Shown: positions 1-8,017, numbered from the stretch's first letter. The stretch is DNA of 64,000 nt from Actinomadura meyerae (GCF_900188445.1 NZ_FZOR01000005.1:222564-286563); one strand, 5' to 3'. Made by a program: numbers and translations. Notes: a model not told the origin generated them from the letters alone.

Positions 1-416
1 ACGAGAAGCTCTACACCCCCGACGGCTGGATGCTCATGGCCGACATCGTCGAGATCGACCCCGACGGCTACCTCCGCGTCGTCGGCCGCCTGAGCGACCT
101 CATCATCCGGGGCGGCAAGAACATCAGCGCGGCCGCCGTCGAAGAAGAGGTGAGCACCCACCCCTCGGTCGCCCTCGCCGCCGCCGTGGCGATGCCGGAC
201 GAGGTCTTCGGCGAACGAGTCTGCGTCTACGCCGAACTGCACCCAGGCACGAAGCTGACCCTGGAAGATCTGACCGCCCACCTCACGGAGCGGGGCGTCT
301 CCCGCGAATGGCACCCGGAACACCTGATCGTCCTGGACGCCCTCCCCCGCTCGTCCGGCGGCAAGGTGGCCAAGGGCGACCTACGCAAGGACATCCGCCG
401 CCGCCTGACAACCTGA
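1..416 (+). CDS. Acyl-CoA synthetase / AMP-dependent ligase, C-terminal part (5' truncated)
   Basis: The open frame enters from the window edge (codons from base 3) and ends at a TGA. The visible ~137 residues are the end of the large domain and the mobile C-terminal domain of an ANL-superfamily ligase. The DGYLRVVGR-SDLIIRGGKNI stretch is the family A8 hinge motif, and the near-C-terminal PRSSGGKVAK carries the adenylation-catalysing lysine. These enzymes activate a carboxylic acid as acyl-AMP and transfer it to CoA. The acid-binding domain lies outside the window, so the substrate cannot be predicted. Confidence 0.93.
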   Translation, partial: EKLYTPDGWMLMADIVEIDPDGYLRVVGRLSDLIIRGGKNISAAAVEEEVSTHPSVALAAAVAMPDEVFGERVCVYAELHPGTKLTLEDLTAHLTERGVSREWHPEHLIVLDALPRSSGGKVAKGDLRKDIRRRLTT

Positions 417-622
417 CCCCACCCAACGGCCCTCCGCGACCAGCGAAACGGAAGGCCGCCTGGCTCGGCAGGCGATCCTCACCCGCAAAGAACCAGCTCC
501 GCCCAGGATCATCTGCCTGCTGCCTGAAACGGTGCTCTGGCCACCTCGGATCCTTCAGCATCGCCCGCCTGCCGGGCGGAGAGTCGGTCGCATACTGTGA
601 GGGCAAACCACACGGAAGGAAC

Positions 623-748
623 ATGGATGGCCGTTCCGTGATCGAACGGCTCAACGAGCGGTTCATGCACCTTTCGACCTGCGCACTCTCAGCCGACCAG
701 TCGGCGACGCTGATCAGGCAGACGGCGGAGGAACGATGGAAGAACTGA
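623..748 (+). pseudogene. C-terminal remnant of an HTH/DUF5753-type regulator
   Basis: A 41-codon frame with its own ATG and a good ribosome site (GGAAGGAAC). It ends in a segment (LSADQSATLIRQTAEERW) that looks like the very end of actinobacterial XRE-HTH/DUF5753 regulators. No HTH or DUF5753 core is left. Its TGA lies inside the start of the DUF397 gene (13-base overlap), the same coupling seen for intact HTH-DUF397 pairs. A weak -10-like CATACT is visible near base 590. It is either a decayed gene or a short leader peptide kept for translational coupling. Confidence 0.6.
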
Positions 749-1049
749 ACACCACCTGGCGCAAGTCCACCCATTCCGGCAACGACGGCGGTCACTGCGT
801 GGAACTCGCCGACCTTGGCGAAGTCGTCGGCCTCCGCGACTCCAAAGACCCCGACGGCCCGAAACTGATCATGCAGCACGCCGACTTCTCCGCCCTCCTC
901 ACATCCCTCAAGCGTTAGATCACAGACCGGGCGTAGAGGCCGACACGGCGGCGATCGACGCGTTCACCGACGCCAACGCGTCCTTGTACGCCGCACTCGC
1001 CGACCGGCGTCCCGTCGCCACCTGGCTCGACGCGAACGGTAGCGCCTAG
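649..1049 (+). repeat. DUF397 repeat unit 1
   Basis: This segment recurs with few changes at 1070-1338 and 2676-3032. It comprises the HTH-gene tail, a whole DUF397 gene and a downstream start-less open stretch (933-1049). That stretch encodes residues such as ANASLYAALADRRP and is clearly shared with unit 3 (2892-3032). The arrangement implies duplication of an HTH-DUF397 module followed by decay of the flanking frames. Confidence 0.7.
736..918 (+). CDS. DUF397 family protein (copy 1)
   Basis: A 60-residue protein with the DUF397 pattern: WRKSTHS near the N terminus, a C-VELADLGEVVGLRDSKDP core, and a C-terminal F-ALLTSLK. DUF397 proteins are small partners encoded beside XRE-HTH/DUF5753 regulators in actinomycetes, some in development and secondary metabolism. 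The function of this one is unknown. The ATG follows a strong GGCGGAGGAACG site and overlaps the end of the regulator remnant. Two near-identical paralogues follow at 1156 and 2695. Confidence 0.85.
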   Translation: MEELNTTWRKSTHSGNDGGHCVELADLGEVVGLRDSKDPDGPKLIMQHADFSALLTSLKR

Positions 1050-1051
1050 GG

Positions 1052-1168
1052 TTGTCTACCTACGAGCAGCCCAATGAGCGCTTCATGGACCTCTCGACCT
1101 ACGCGCTCCCGGCCGACCAGTCGGCGACGCTGATCAGGCAGACGGCGGAGGAACGATGGAAGAGCTGA
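1052..1168 (+). pseudogene. Second HTH/DUF5753 C-terminal remnant
   Basis: In-frame residues ERFMDLSTYALPADQSATL and the following tail repeat the remnant at 623-748 almost exactly, but there is no credible start codon upstream. It ends with a TGA overlapping the second DUF397 gene. This is decayed flanking sequence of the duplicated module. Confidence 0.55.
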
Positions 1169-1338
1169 ACACCACCTGGCGCAAGTCCACCCATTCCGGC
1201 AACGACGGCGGCGACTGCGTCGAACTGGCCGACCTTGGCGAAGTCGTCGGCCTCCGCGACTCCAAAGACCCCGACGGCCCGAAACTGGTCGTGCGGCGCG
1301 CCGAGTTCTCCGCCCTCCTGACATCCCTGAAGCATTAG
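1070..1338 (+). repeat. DUF397 repeat unit 2
   Basis: Second copy of the module: HTH tail plus the complete DUF397 gene. The downstream relic present in units 1 and 3 is missing here, because the similarity stops at the end of the DUF397 gene, before the convergent methyltransferase gene. Confidence 0.65.
1156..1338 (+). CDS. DUF397 family protein (copy 2)
   Basis: A 60-residue protein differing from copy 1 at only a few positions, mainly near residue 24 and residues 48-53 (for example LVVRRAEF instead of LIMQHADF). It has the same ribosome site and the same 13-base overlap with an upstream HTH-gene remnant. Such similarity indicates recent duplication. Its role is unknown beyond the family's association with HTH regulators. 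Confidence 0.85.
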   Translation: MEELNTTWRKSTHSGNDGGDCVELADLGEVVGLRDSKDPDGPKLVVRRAEFSALLTSLKH

Positions 1339-1373
1339 GCCGATGGGAGCCCGGCCTCGTCGAGGGCGTGAGC

Positions 1374-2522
1374 CTACCGGTCGATTCGCTGCTTTTCGGC
1401 GTCGAGCCAAACGTACTGGTCGGCGGGGGTGACGGTCAGGCCCCAGCGGTCGGCGGAGGGGCGGTCGAGGCCGTCCCACCAGTGGTAGGCGTCCTCTACC
1501 TCCTGCCACAGGGCGCGATCGCCGAACTGTCGGACTGGGAACTCCGCCGCACCCGGTTCGACGTCCACGCAAGCCCATGAACCCGACCACGGATCGACCA
1601 GCCACACCGCGTACGTACCGCCGTCGTGGTGGGTGACGATCAGCTTGCAGCGCGGCACCTTCAGTCCGATCGCCAGCGACGCGTCATACTCGCCCAGCAC
1701 GGAGTAGGGGTGCGTGTGGGTGGACGACCTGCGGGCCTCGGCCGCCGCGTCCACGTCCCGGGCCAGCAAGGCACGCTTGCCGCGCTGGGCTCGCAGGCGC
1801 ATGAACGCCACGTTCCCGACAATGCGGCCTCGCATGGTGGCATCTCGTGACACCACGAAGGACACCAGCGCGCCGTTGTGGAAGTCAGTGGTCCACGGCA
1901 CCAGGACCCGACCGCCCGGACGTGTCTGCTCCGCCCAGGCGTGCGGCACCCGGTCGGCCGCCGCCGTTGCGATGATCCGGTCGAACGGCCCCGACGCCGG
2001 GTGGCCCAGTGCGCCGTCGCCGACCGCGACCGTGAGTTCGTGACCCGCGGCCCGCAGGGCGCGGCGGGCGCGCTCGGCCACCACCGCATCCACCTCCACC
2101 GTAGTCACCCGGTCGGCTCCGGTCCGTTCAGCCAGGAGCGCGGCATTCCACCCCGTGCCCGTGCCGATCTCCAGCACGTTCATGCCCGGCTCGACTGCCA
2201 GGGCCGCCAGCATCCGCGCGACGACGTCGGGGCGGCTGGCCGAACTGGTGATCTCCCGGCCGACCCGCCCCGGCAAGGACGGGACGCCGTCGTCAACCTG
2301 CGTGATCACCGCCTCGTTGGCGTAGCACAGTTCCAGCCACGCGGCTTCGTCGTCCGCCCGGTCCACCGGCACCAGGAAGTCGCCGTCCTCGACCCACACC
2401 GTGTCAGGGACGAACCGGTGCCTGGCGACCGCCTCGAACGGTCCGCGCCACTCCGGAACCAGGTCGCCGGCCTCGGCGAGTAAGCCGATCAGCCGGGCGG
2501 AGAGCTGCGCCGCGTCGGCCAC
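1374..2522 (-). CDS. PCMT-like SAM-dependent methyltransferase
   Basis: This 382-residue protein resembles the protein-L-isoaspartate O-methyltransferase superfamily. It has an N-terminal RHRFVPD segment (about residues 34-40), the SAM-binding LEIGTGTGWNAALL at 117-130, and an acidic VEVD strand end. Canonical isoaspartyl methyltransferases are ~210 residues, so the ~170-residue C-terminal extension marks the longer actinobacterial subgroup. Some of that subgroup sit in peptide-maturation loci, but no precursor peptide, ATP-grasp or lanthipeptide gene is visible here. It is inserted between DUF397 copies and reads toward copy 2. Confidence 0.8.
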   Translation of the reverse strand: MADAAQLSARLIGLLAEAGDLVPEWRGPFEAVARHRFVPDTVWVEDGDFLVPVDRADDEAAWLELCYANEAVITQVDDGVPSLPGRVGREITSSASRPDVVARMLAALAVEPGMNVLEIGTGTGWNAALLAERTGADRVTTVEVDAVVAERARRALRAAGHELTVAVGDGALGHPASGPFDRIIATAAADRVPHAWAEQTRPGGRVLVPWTTDFHNGALVSFVVSRDATMRGRIVGNVAFMRLRAQRGKRALLARDVDAAAEARRSSTHTHPYSVLGEYDASLAIGLKVPRCKLIVTHHDGGTYAVWLVDPWSGSWACVDVEPGAAEFPVRQFGDRALWQEVEDAYHWWDGLDRPSADRWGLTVTPADQYVWLDAEKQRIDR

Positions 2523-2675
2523 CTACGTGCCACCCTTCTCGTGCCTGCCTCCGCCGCGCCCATGCGAACCTCCCGCGTCTTCAACACATTGTGCGTTGAC
2601 CGCTACGCCAAGTCAGCGGGCTTCATGAGCACTATGGGTATAGCAATGTGTGGCACGGCCGTCAGGCCAGCGCCA

Positions 2676-3032
2676 GGCAGACGGCGGAGGAACGATGGAA
2701 GAGCTGAAGGCCACCTGGCGGAAGTCCACCCATTCCAGCAACCAGGGGGACGACTGCGTCGAACTGGCCGACCTTGGCGAAGTCGTCGGCCTCCGCGACT
2801 CCAAAGACCCCGACGGCCCGAAACTGGTCATGCGGCGCGCCGAGTTCTCCGCCCTCCTGACATCCCTGAAGCGTTAACTCGCAGACCGGGCGTAGAGGCC
2901 AGCACGGCGGCGGACGACGCGTTCGCCGACGCCAACGCGTCCTTGTACTCCGCACTTGCCGACCGGCGTCCCGCCGCCTGGCTTGAGGCGATGGCCTCGG
3001 CCGCCCGCCTGTGGTCCGCCTACCGCCGGTAG
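2676..3032 (+). repeat. DUF397 repeat unit 3
   Basis: Third copy of the module. Only a few bases of the HTH-gene tail remain (GGCAGACGGCGGAGG just before the start). The DUF397 gene is complete. The downstream start-less frame (2892-3032) is longer than in unit 1 and ends in ARLWSAYRR. The intervening 2523-2675 segment holds no other gene. Confidence 0.65.
2695..2877 (+). CDS. DUF397 family protein (copy 3)
   Basis: A 60-residue DUF397 protein, close to copy 2 in its last two thirds but changed at residues 5-25 (KATWRKSTHSSNQGDD). The ATG at 2695 is preferred over an earlier in-frame start at 2650 because it sits behind the same GGCGGAGGAACG ribosome site as the other copies. Unlike copies 1 and 2 there is no overlapping regulator frame, so it is no longer translationally coupled. 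Confidence 0.82.
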   Translation: MEELKATWRKSTHSSNQGDDCVELADLGEVVGLRDSKDPDGPKLVMRRAEFSALLTSLKR

Positions 3033-3158
3033 ACGGTCATGCTCGGCGACGGGCATCTCGGGCGGGCTTCCTGAATGCGGCCCTGCCGAAAACCAGGTGA
3101 GCGCCGCACCCTATTGCTGGGACGATCGCACGAAAAGCGATCTTCCGGAGGTGCTCCC

Positions 3159-3566
3159 ATGGCCAGTGCCGTCACCCTGATTCGTTCCGCGTCGCTCTCG
3201 GACGTCGCCGAGTACGCCTACGCGGCCACCGCGCCCGCCAACGCGCGGCTCATCTTCCTCGCGGGGGCATGCCCGCTCAACGCGGACGGTTCCACCGCCG
3301 CGATCGGCGACTACGCGGCGCAGGCCGCCAAGTGCGTCGACAACCTCAAGACCGCTCTCGCCGACGCCGGTGCCACGTTGCAGGACGTCATCAGCACGCG
3401 GGTCCTCGTGGCGTCCACCCGCCAGCAAGACCTTGGGACGGCGTGGGCGGTCGTGCGCGACGCCTTCGGCGACCACGACGTGCCCAGCACCCTGATGGGC
3501 GTGACCGTCCTCGGCTACAACGACCAGTTGGTGGAGCTGGAGGCCGTCGCAGCGGTCGTCGACTGA
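3159..3566 (+). CDS. RidA/YjgF/UK114 family protein
   Basis: A 135-residue protein with the YjgF/RidA fold signature: LIFLAGACPLN, a QAAKCVDNLKTALADAGA helix, and the C-terminal LVELEAVAAV strand. Classical RidA hydrolyses reactive enamine/imine intermediates using an arginine before the last strands. In this sequence that region reads VPSTLMGVTV and shows no arginine, which suggests one of the divergent Rid groups of uncertain activity. The start follows a CCGGAGG ribosome site. It stands alone, reading toward the AraC regulator. Confidence 0.85.
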   Translation: MASAVTLIRSASLSDVAEYAYAATAPANARLIFLAGACPLNADGSTAAIGDYAAQAAKCVDNLKTALADAGATLQDVISTRVLVASTRQQDLGTAWAVVRDAFGDHDVPSTLMGVTVLGYNDQLVELEAVAAVVD

Positions 3567-3591
3567 TCCCCCGCACCGTGGCCTTCACCGG

Positions 3592-4479
3592 CTACGGCCG
3601 GTGAAGGGTGCGGTAGCGGCCCGGGGGTGTGCCGAACTCTCGTTTGAAAGCGTTGGCGAAGGCGTACTCGGAGGTGTAGCCGACGCGCTTCGCGATCGCC
3701 GCCAGCGGGGCGTCTTCGCGGGTCAGGATGCGTGCCGCCGTCGTGAGGCGCCACCAGGTCAGGTAGCCGAGTGGGGGACGTCCGACCAGGGTCGCGAAGC
3801 GGCGCGCGAACGCGGCTCGGGACAGGCCTGCCGTCTTGCCCAGTTCCTCGACCGTCCAGGGCTTCGCGATGTCGTCGTGCATCGCGCGGAGCGCCGCGCT
3901 GACGCCGGGGTCGCCGAGGGCTCCGGCCCAGCCGGTGCCGGGCTGCTCCTCGTACCACGCCCGCAGGATGAAGAGCAGCAGCGTGTCGAGCAGAGCCGGG
4001 ACGGCGGCGTCGGTGCCGGGTCCGGGGCGTTCCAGTTCGGCGGCGAGCAGGCCGGTCGCGGCCTGGAGGCGCGGGTGCCCCGCGGGCAGGTGGATGATCT
4101 CGGGGAGGTCGTCGAGGAGCGGGTGCGAGCGGGACCGGTCGGTGCGGTAGGCGCCGCAGAGTGTGACCGCGTCCGCGCCGTCGTCGGCGGCGGCGGTCAC
4201 CTCGTTCAGGACGACCTGCTCGTAGGACTCCAGCGGTCTGGAGGGGTCGTCAGTCAGGCCGTGGGCGCTGCCCTTGGGTGTGAACACCACGTCGCCGGGG
4301 CCGAGAGGCACCGGCTCTCCGGCCGGCGGCACCAGCCAGCCCGTTCCGGCGAGCATGACGTGGAAACCGGCCGCCGGGGAGGCGCGGAACCAGCCGCCCC
4401 AGGGCGCCCGTTTCGCGGACCGGGCCGAATGCGGCAGGCCCGTCCGGACGGAGGCGACCACATCACTCAGAACGTCCAT
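3592..4479 (-). CDS. AraC-family transcriptional regulator with cupin sensor domain
   Basis: A 295-residue protein. The N-terminal ~170 residues form a cupin-type sensor (GFHVMLAGTGWLVPP and a GDVVFTPKGSAHG loop). The C-terminal ~95 residues are a double HTH of the AraC type (LSRAAFARRFATLVG and YTSEYAFANAFKREFG-TPPGRYR). It is divergent from the saccharopine-dehydrogenase-like gene with 74 bases between starts, so it most likely controls that gene. The effector is unknown. Confidence 0.93.
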   Translation of the reverse strand: MDVLSDVVASVRTGLPHSARSAKRAPWGGWFRASPAAGFHVMLAGTGWLVPPAGEPVPLGPGDVVFTPKGSAHGLTDDPSRPLESYEQVVLNEVTAAADDGADAVTLCGAYRTDRSRSHPLLDDLPEIIHLPAGHPRLQAATGLLAAELERPGPGTDAAVPALLDTLLLFILRAWYEEQPGTGWAGALGDPGVSAALRAMHDDIAKPWTVEELGKTAGLSRAAFARRFATLVGRPPLGYLTWWRLTTAARILTREDAPLAAIAKRVGYTSEYAFANAFKREFGTPPGRYRTLHRP

Positions 4480-4480
4480 G

Positions 4481-4530
4481 GTGAGACGACCACGTATCCA
4501 GAAGAGACAATGGATTATTCACAGTCTCAC
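4481..4530. promoter_or_regulatory. Divergent control region with 7-bp inverted repeat
   Basis: The gap between the AraC regulator and the divergent NAD(P)-binding enzyme contains GTGAGAC (4481-4487) and its exact inverse GTCTCAC (4524-4530) around an AT-richer segment (ATGGATTATTCACAG). This is a plausible regulator site and promoter area; no clear -35/-10 pair is visible. Confidence 0.4.
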
Positions 4531-4553
4531 ACCCCGCCCGTACTTTCGAAGCC

Positions 4554-5561
4554 ATGAAGAAGATCGCAATCTATGGCGCGTACGGCTACCAGGGCAGGCT
4601 CGTCCTCGACGAGCTGGGCCGGCGCGATGCCGAGGTCATCCTGGTGGGGCGTGACGCCGAGCGCCTCGCCGCCGTCGGCGGGGGCCGTGAGACCCGTACC
4701 GCCGGCATCGACCATGGCGAGCTCGTCGCCGCCTTCCGGGGCGTGGACGCGGTCGTCAACTGCGCGGGCCCGTTCACCCCGGCGGGGACGACCGTCGTCC
4801 GCGCCGCCATCGCCGCCGGGTGCCACTACGTCGACACCTCGGGCGAGCAGCTCCACATCAAGCGCGTCCACGACACCTGCTCGGCGGACGCGCGCCGCGC
4901 CGGGGTGATCGTCACGCCCGCGATGACCGACGGCGGCGTCCCGGGAGACCTCCTCGCCCGCGCCCTGGCCGATCATCTGGGCGGTGGGCCGCTGTGCGAG
5001 GTCCTGACCGGGCACTCGGCGACCGGCGGCGGAGGGATGTCCCGCGGTTCGCTGCGCTCGCTCCTCGGCACGGCGGACGTCGTGAAGTCCGGCGGTCTCG
5101 CCTACGAGGCCGGAGAGTGGCGCGCCGATGCCGCGCCCCGTCTCGCCGACCTGGAGTTCCCCGGCCTGGGCGCCGTGCCGATGGCCAGGTTCGCGCTGCC
5201 GGAGGTCGTCACCATCCCCCGGCACGTCGAGGTCGAGCACGTCCAGGGGTTCGTCGAGGCCGACCTCGCCGCGCGGTTCTCGGGGGCCGTGGCAGAGGAG
5301 GCCGTCAATGCGCTGCCCGAGGGACCGGACGCCGACGCCCGCCGGGGGCAGCGGTGGGCCGTCGTCGTGGTCGCCACCACCCCGGACGGCCGCCGCGCGA
5401 CCGGCGTCGCGGAGGGCTTCGACACGTACGGCACGACCGCCGCCGTCGCCGCCGAGGGCGTGCTCCGGCTCGACGGGCCCGCAGGGGTTCGCGCGCCGTC
5501 CGAAGTGCTGCCGGCTTCCTTCCTGGACGACCTCCGCGGAGTCACCTGGACGATCAGCTAG
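4554..5561 (+). CDS. Saccharopine dehydrogenase-like NAD(P)-binding protein
   Basis: A 335-residue protein starting with a Rossmann nucleotide site (IAIYGAYGYQG, residues 4-14) followed by ILVGRDAERLAAV. The YVDTSGE-like segment and the layout match the saccharopine dehydrogenase/trans-acting enoyl reductase group. Members reduce diverse substrates, and this sequence does not identify one. It is divergent from the AraC gene and overlaps the convergent thioesterase gene by 8 bases. Confidence 0.85.
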   Translation: MKKIAIYGAYGYQGRLVLDELGRRDAEVILVGRDAERLAAVGGGRETRTAGIDHGELVAAFRGVDAVVNCAGPFTPAGTTVVRAAIAAGCHYVDTSGEQLHIKRVHDTCSADARRAGVIVTPAMTDGGVPGDLLARALADHLGGGPLCEVLTGHSATGGGGMSRGSLRSLLGTADVVKSGGLAYEAGEWRADAAPRLADLEFPGLGAVPMARFALPEVVTIPRHVEVEHVQGFVEADLAARFSGAVAEEAVNALPEGPDADARRGQRWAVVVVATTPDGRRATGVAEGFDTYGTTAAVAAEGVLRLDGPAGVRAPSEVLPASFLDDLRGVTWTIS

Positions 5562-5979
5562 CGGCTTCGAGGAGCCGCCGCATGGGGGCCGGCACGGGGA
5601 CGGCCTTCTCCGGGGCGCTCGGGTCCACGCAGACGAGGGTGAGCGTCGCCGTGCTGGCCCGGGTGCCGTCCTCGCGGACGAAGTCGCCGCGCATGGTGAA
5701 GGACGTGCGCCCGACCCGGGACGCGTAGAGGCGGCATTCGATCCGGTCGAAGAGGGTGATCGTGCGTTCGTACTCGGCGGTCGCGGCGCGGGTGACGACC
5801 GCGACGCCCAGGCGGGACGGGAGCTCGTCGAAGCGCAGGCCCCGCTCGAACCACCACTCGGTGTGGGTGCGTTCCATCCAGCGCTGGTAGTTGGCGTAGT
5901 AGACGATCCCGGCGGGGTCGCAGTCGCCGTAGGACAGGCGGAACGTCACCCGGTGCAGCGGTTCGTCCGGCACGATCAC
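5554..5979 (-). CDS. Acyl-CoA thioesterase, 4HBT/YbgC type
   Basis: A 141-residue hotdog-fold protein. The motif YGDCDPAGIVYYANYQRW (residues 17-34) contains the catalytic aspartate of 4-hydroxybenzoyl-CoA thioesterase-like enzymes, here D21. These hydrolyse acyl- or aryl-CoA thioesters. The start is GTG at 5979, behind an AAAGGGAG ribosome site. It is divergent from the GntR regulator with a repeat-bearing gap between them, so it is a likely regulatory target. Confidence 0.9.
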   Translation of the reverse strand: MIVPDEPLHRVTFRLSYGDCDPAGIVYYANYQRWMERTHTEWWFERGLRFDELPSRLGVAVVTRAATAEYERTITLFDRIECRLYASRVGRTSFTMRGDFVREDGTRASTATLTLVCVDPSAPEKAVPVPAPMRRLLEAAS

Positions 5980-5988
5980 TCCCTTTGC

Positions 5989-6012
5989 AGATGCTAAGAT
6001 TTAGATGTTAAG
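5989..6012. promoter_or_regulatory. Direct-repeat operator between thioesterase and GntR genes
   Basis: Two 10-base direct repeats differing at one position (AGATGCTAAG at 5989-5998, AGATGTTAAG at 6003-6012) are separated by ATTT. They also give a small inverted repeat CTAA-gat-TTAG (5994-6004). The AT-rich block is conspicuous in this GC-rich DNA and lies just upstream of both genes, so it is a good candidate for autoregulation by the GntR protein. Confidence 0.55.
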
Positions 6013-6046
6013 GGCCGCTCGGCCCATCTCACTCATCACCGGGGGA

Positions 6047-6784
6047 ATGGTGAACGGAACGCGCCCGGCGCGCATCCGGCAGCCCCGGCTCGCCGACATG
6101 GTCGCCTCCGTGCTGCGCGAGCGGATCGTCAGCGGCGAGCTGGCCGACGGCGAGGTCATCGGCCCGCAGGACGATCTGCTCGCCGAGTTCGGGGTCAGCA
6201 AGCCGTCCATGCGGGAGGCGCTGCGCATCCTGGAGTCCGAGGGCCTCATCACCGTGCTGCGCGGCAACAAGGGCGGCGCGGTGGTGCACGTGCCGCGGAC
6301 GGAGACGGCCGCGCAGGCCATCGACCTCGTGCTGCGGTCCCGGCGGTCGGCGCCCGAGGAGATCGCGGTCGCGCTGGTGCGGCTCGAACCGGTGTGCGCG
6401 GGGCTCTGCGCCGAGCGTCCCGACCGGGCGACCAGCGTGATCCCGGCGCTGGAGGCGGCCCAGCGGGACGTCGAGGCCAACCTGGACGACCTGATCGGCT
6501 TCGTCCGGGCGGCGCGGGAGTTCCACGCGCAGCTCGTGTTCGGGTGCGGCAACGCCGCGATGGCGGTCGCGGTGGGCGCGCTCGAACGGCTCTGGACGGC
6601 CGCCGAGCAGGAGTGGGCGGGCTCCGCCGCCGGGCGCGGCGAGTTCCCCGGGCTCGACCAGCGCTCCGACGGGGTGCGGGCGCACCACCGGCTGATCAAG
6701 CTGATCGCGGCCGGTGACGCCGCGGGCGCCGAACGCGCCGCGCGGCGCCACCTGACCGCGGCCCAGTGCCATGTCCTGAACTAG
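6047..6784 (+). CDS. GntR-family regulator, FadR (FCD) type
   Basis: About 245 residues. The N-terminal winged helix (LADMVASVLRERIVSGELADG, then FGVSKPSMREALRILESEGL) is a clear GntR DNA-binding domain. The C-terminal all-helical part fits an FCD ligand domain (FHAQLVFGCGN, AHHRLIKLI). ATG 6047 follows a GGGGGA site; ATG 6005 lies inside the operator-like repeats and is less likely. The gene ends 12 bases before the end of the convergent P450 operon, so it may control the thioesterase, the operon or both. Confidence 0.92.
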   Translation: MVNGTRPARIRQPRLADMVASVLRERIVSGELADGEVIGPQDDLLAEFGVSKPSMREALRILESEGLITVLRGNKGGAVVHVPRTETAAQAIDLVLRSRRSAPEEIAVALVRLEPVCAGLCAERPDRATSVIPALEAAQRDVEANLDDLIGFVRAAREFHAQLVFGCGNAAMAVAVGALERLWTAAEQEWAGSAAGRGEFPGLDQRSDGVRAHHRLIKLIAAGDAAGAERAARRHLTAAQCHVLN

Positions 6785-6796
6785 CTCCCCGGCCGG

Positions 6797-8017
6797 TCAG
6801 ACCGACCAGGCGATCGGCAGCGCCGACGGCCCCCACATCATGAAGGAGTCGACGCGGGTGGGCTCGCCGTCCAGCCGCAGGCCGGGCAGGCGCTCGCCCA
6901 GGAGCCGCAGGGAGATCCGCGCCTCCAGCCGGGCCAGGGCCGCGCCAGGGCAGAAGTACTGCCCCACGCCGAACGACAGGTGCCTGCGGCGCAGGTCGTT
7001 CAGGTCCCGGTCCAGGCGGAAGGTGTCGGGGTCCTCCCACGCGTCCGGGTCCCGGTTGGCGGACGCGTAAAGCCCCTGCACCTTGGACTTCTCCGGGATC
7101 TCCACGCCGTGCAGGACGACTGGCCGGGTGTTGGTGCGGTACAGGCCGAGGACGGGCGGGTCGTAGCGGAGGCTCTCCTCCACGGCCGCGTCCACCAGGT
7201 CCGGGTTCGCCCGCACGTCCTCCCATAGGCCGAGGCTCAGCAGCCGCCATACCGCGTTCCCGATGAGGGACGTCGTCGTCTCGTTGCCTCCCACCAGGAG
7301 GAGCAGGATGAGCGGCAGCAGTTCCTCGTCGGTGAACGGACGTCCGTCGTGCTCGGCGGTGAGGAGCGCGGTGAGCAGGTCGTCCGGCAGCGCCTCCGGG
7401 CCGCGGGCGGCCAAGGTCTCGCGGCGCGACGCCAGGATCCCGCCGAAGTAGGCGTCGATCTTGGCGCGGGCCGCGCCCTGGACGGCCGGGTCGGCCGCGT
7501 TCTGCCCGGCCATGAACTGGTCCGACCACGCCTTGAAGTCGTCCCGGTCGGCGGCCGGCACGCCCAGGATCTTCGCGATCACCAGGACGGGCAGCGGCAC
7601 CGCGAACGCCTCGCACAGGTCGGCGCGGCCGTCCGCGGCGAACCCGTCGACCAGCCCGGCGGCGGTCGCGGTGATCCAGTCCTCCAGCGCGGCGGTGCGG
7701 CGGGCGGTGAACGCCGACGTCACCAGCTTCCGGTAGACGGTGTGCTCGGGCGGGTCGGACTTCAGCCCGCCCTCCCGCACGTAGATCGGGCCCTGGCCCC
7801 ACTCCGACGACCAGAGGCCCCAGTCGTCGAAGAACGCGGTGACGTCGGCGTGCCGCGACAGCGTGTAGAAGCCGCCGTCGCCGAAGCCCGCGTGGTGGTG
7901 CACCGGGCACCCCTCCCGCAGCGCGCGGTGCGCGGGGGCCGGGTCCGCCAGCACCTCCGGGGAGAACGGGTCGTACTCCCCGGAGGCGCCGGGGCCCGCC
8001 GGGCGCATGACCGCCAT
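6797..8017 (-). CDS. Cytochrome P450
   Basis: A complete 406-residue bacterial P450. The I-helix oxygen-activation motif is GGNETT (243-248), the K-helix ExxR is ESLR (281-284), and the heme loop FGVGQYFCPG carries the thiolate ligand C356. It inserts oxygen into an unknown substrate and needs an electron donor, but no ferredoxin or reductase gene is nearby. The ATG at 8017 overlaps the amidohydrolase stop by one base (TGATG), so this is the last gene of a seven-gene operon. Confidence 0.96.
   Translation of the reverse strand: MAVMRPAGPGASGEYDPFSPEVLADPAPAHRALREGCPVHHHAGFGDGGFYTLSRHADVTAFFDDWGLWSSEWGQGPIYVREGGLKSDPPEHTVYRKLVTSAFTARRTAALEDWITATAAGLVDGFAADGRADLCEAFAVPLPVLVIAKILGVPAADRDDFKAWSDQFMAGQNAADPAVQGAARAKIDAYFGGILASRRETLAARGPEALPDDLLTALLTAEHDGRPFTDEELLPLILLLLVGGNETTTSLIGNAVWRLLSLGLWEDVRANPDLVDAAVEESLRYDPPVLGLYRTNTRPVVLHGVEIPEKSKVQGLYASANRDPDAWEDPDTFRLDRDLNDLRRRHLSFGVGQYFCPGAALARLEARISLRLLGERLPGLRLDGEPTRVDSFMMWGPSALPIAWSV

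Noticed and set aside
2596..2644. TTGACC and TATAGC boxes before DUF397 copy 3 as a promoter
   Set aside because: The boxes are 37 bases apart, and no nearer pair has acceptable spacing.
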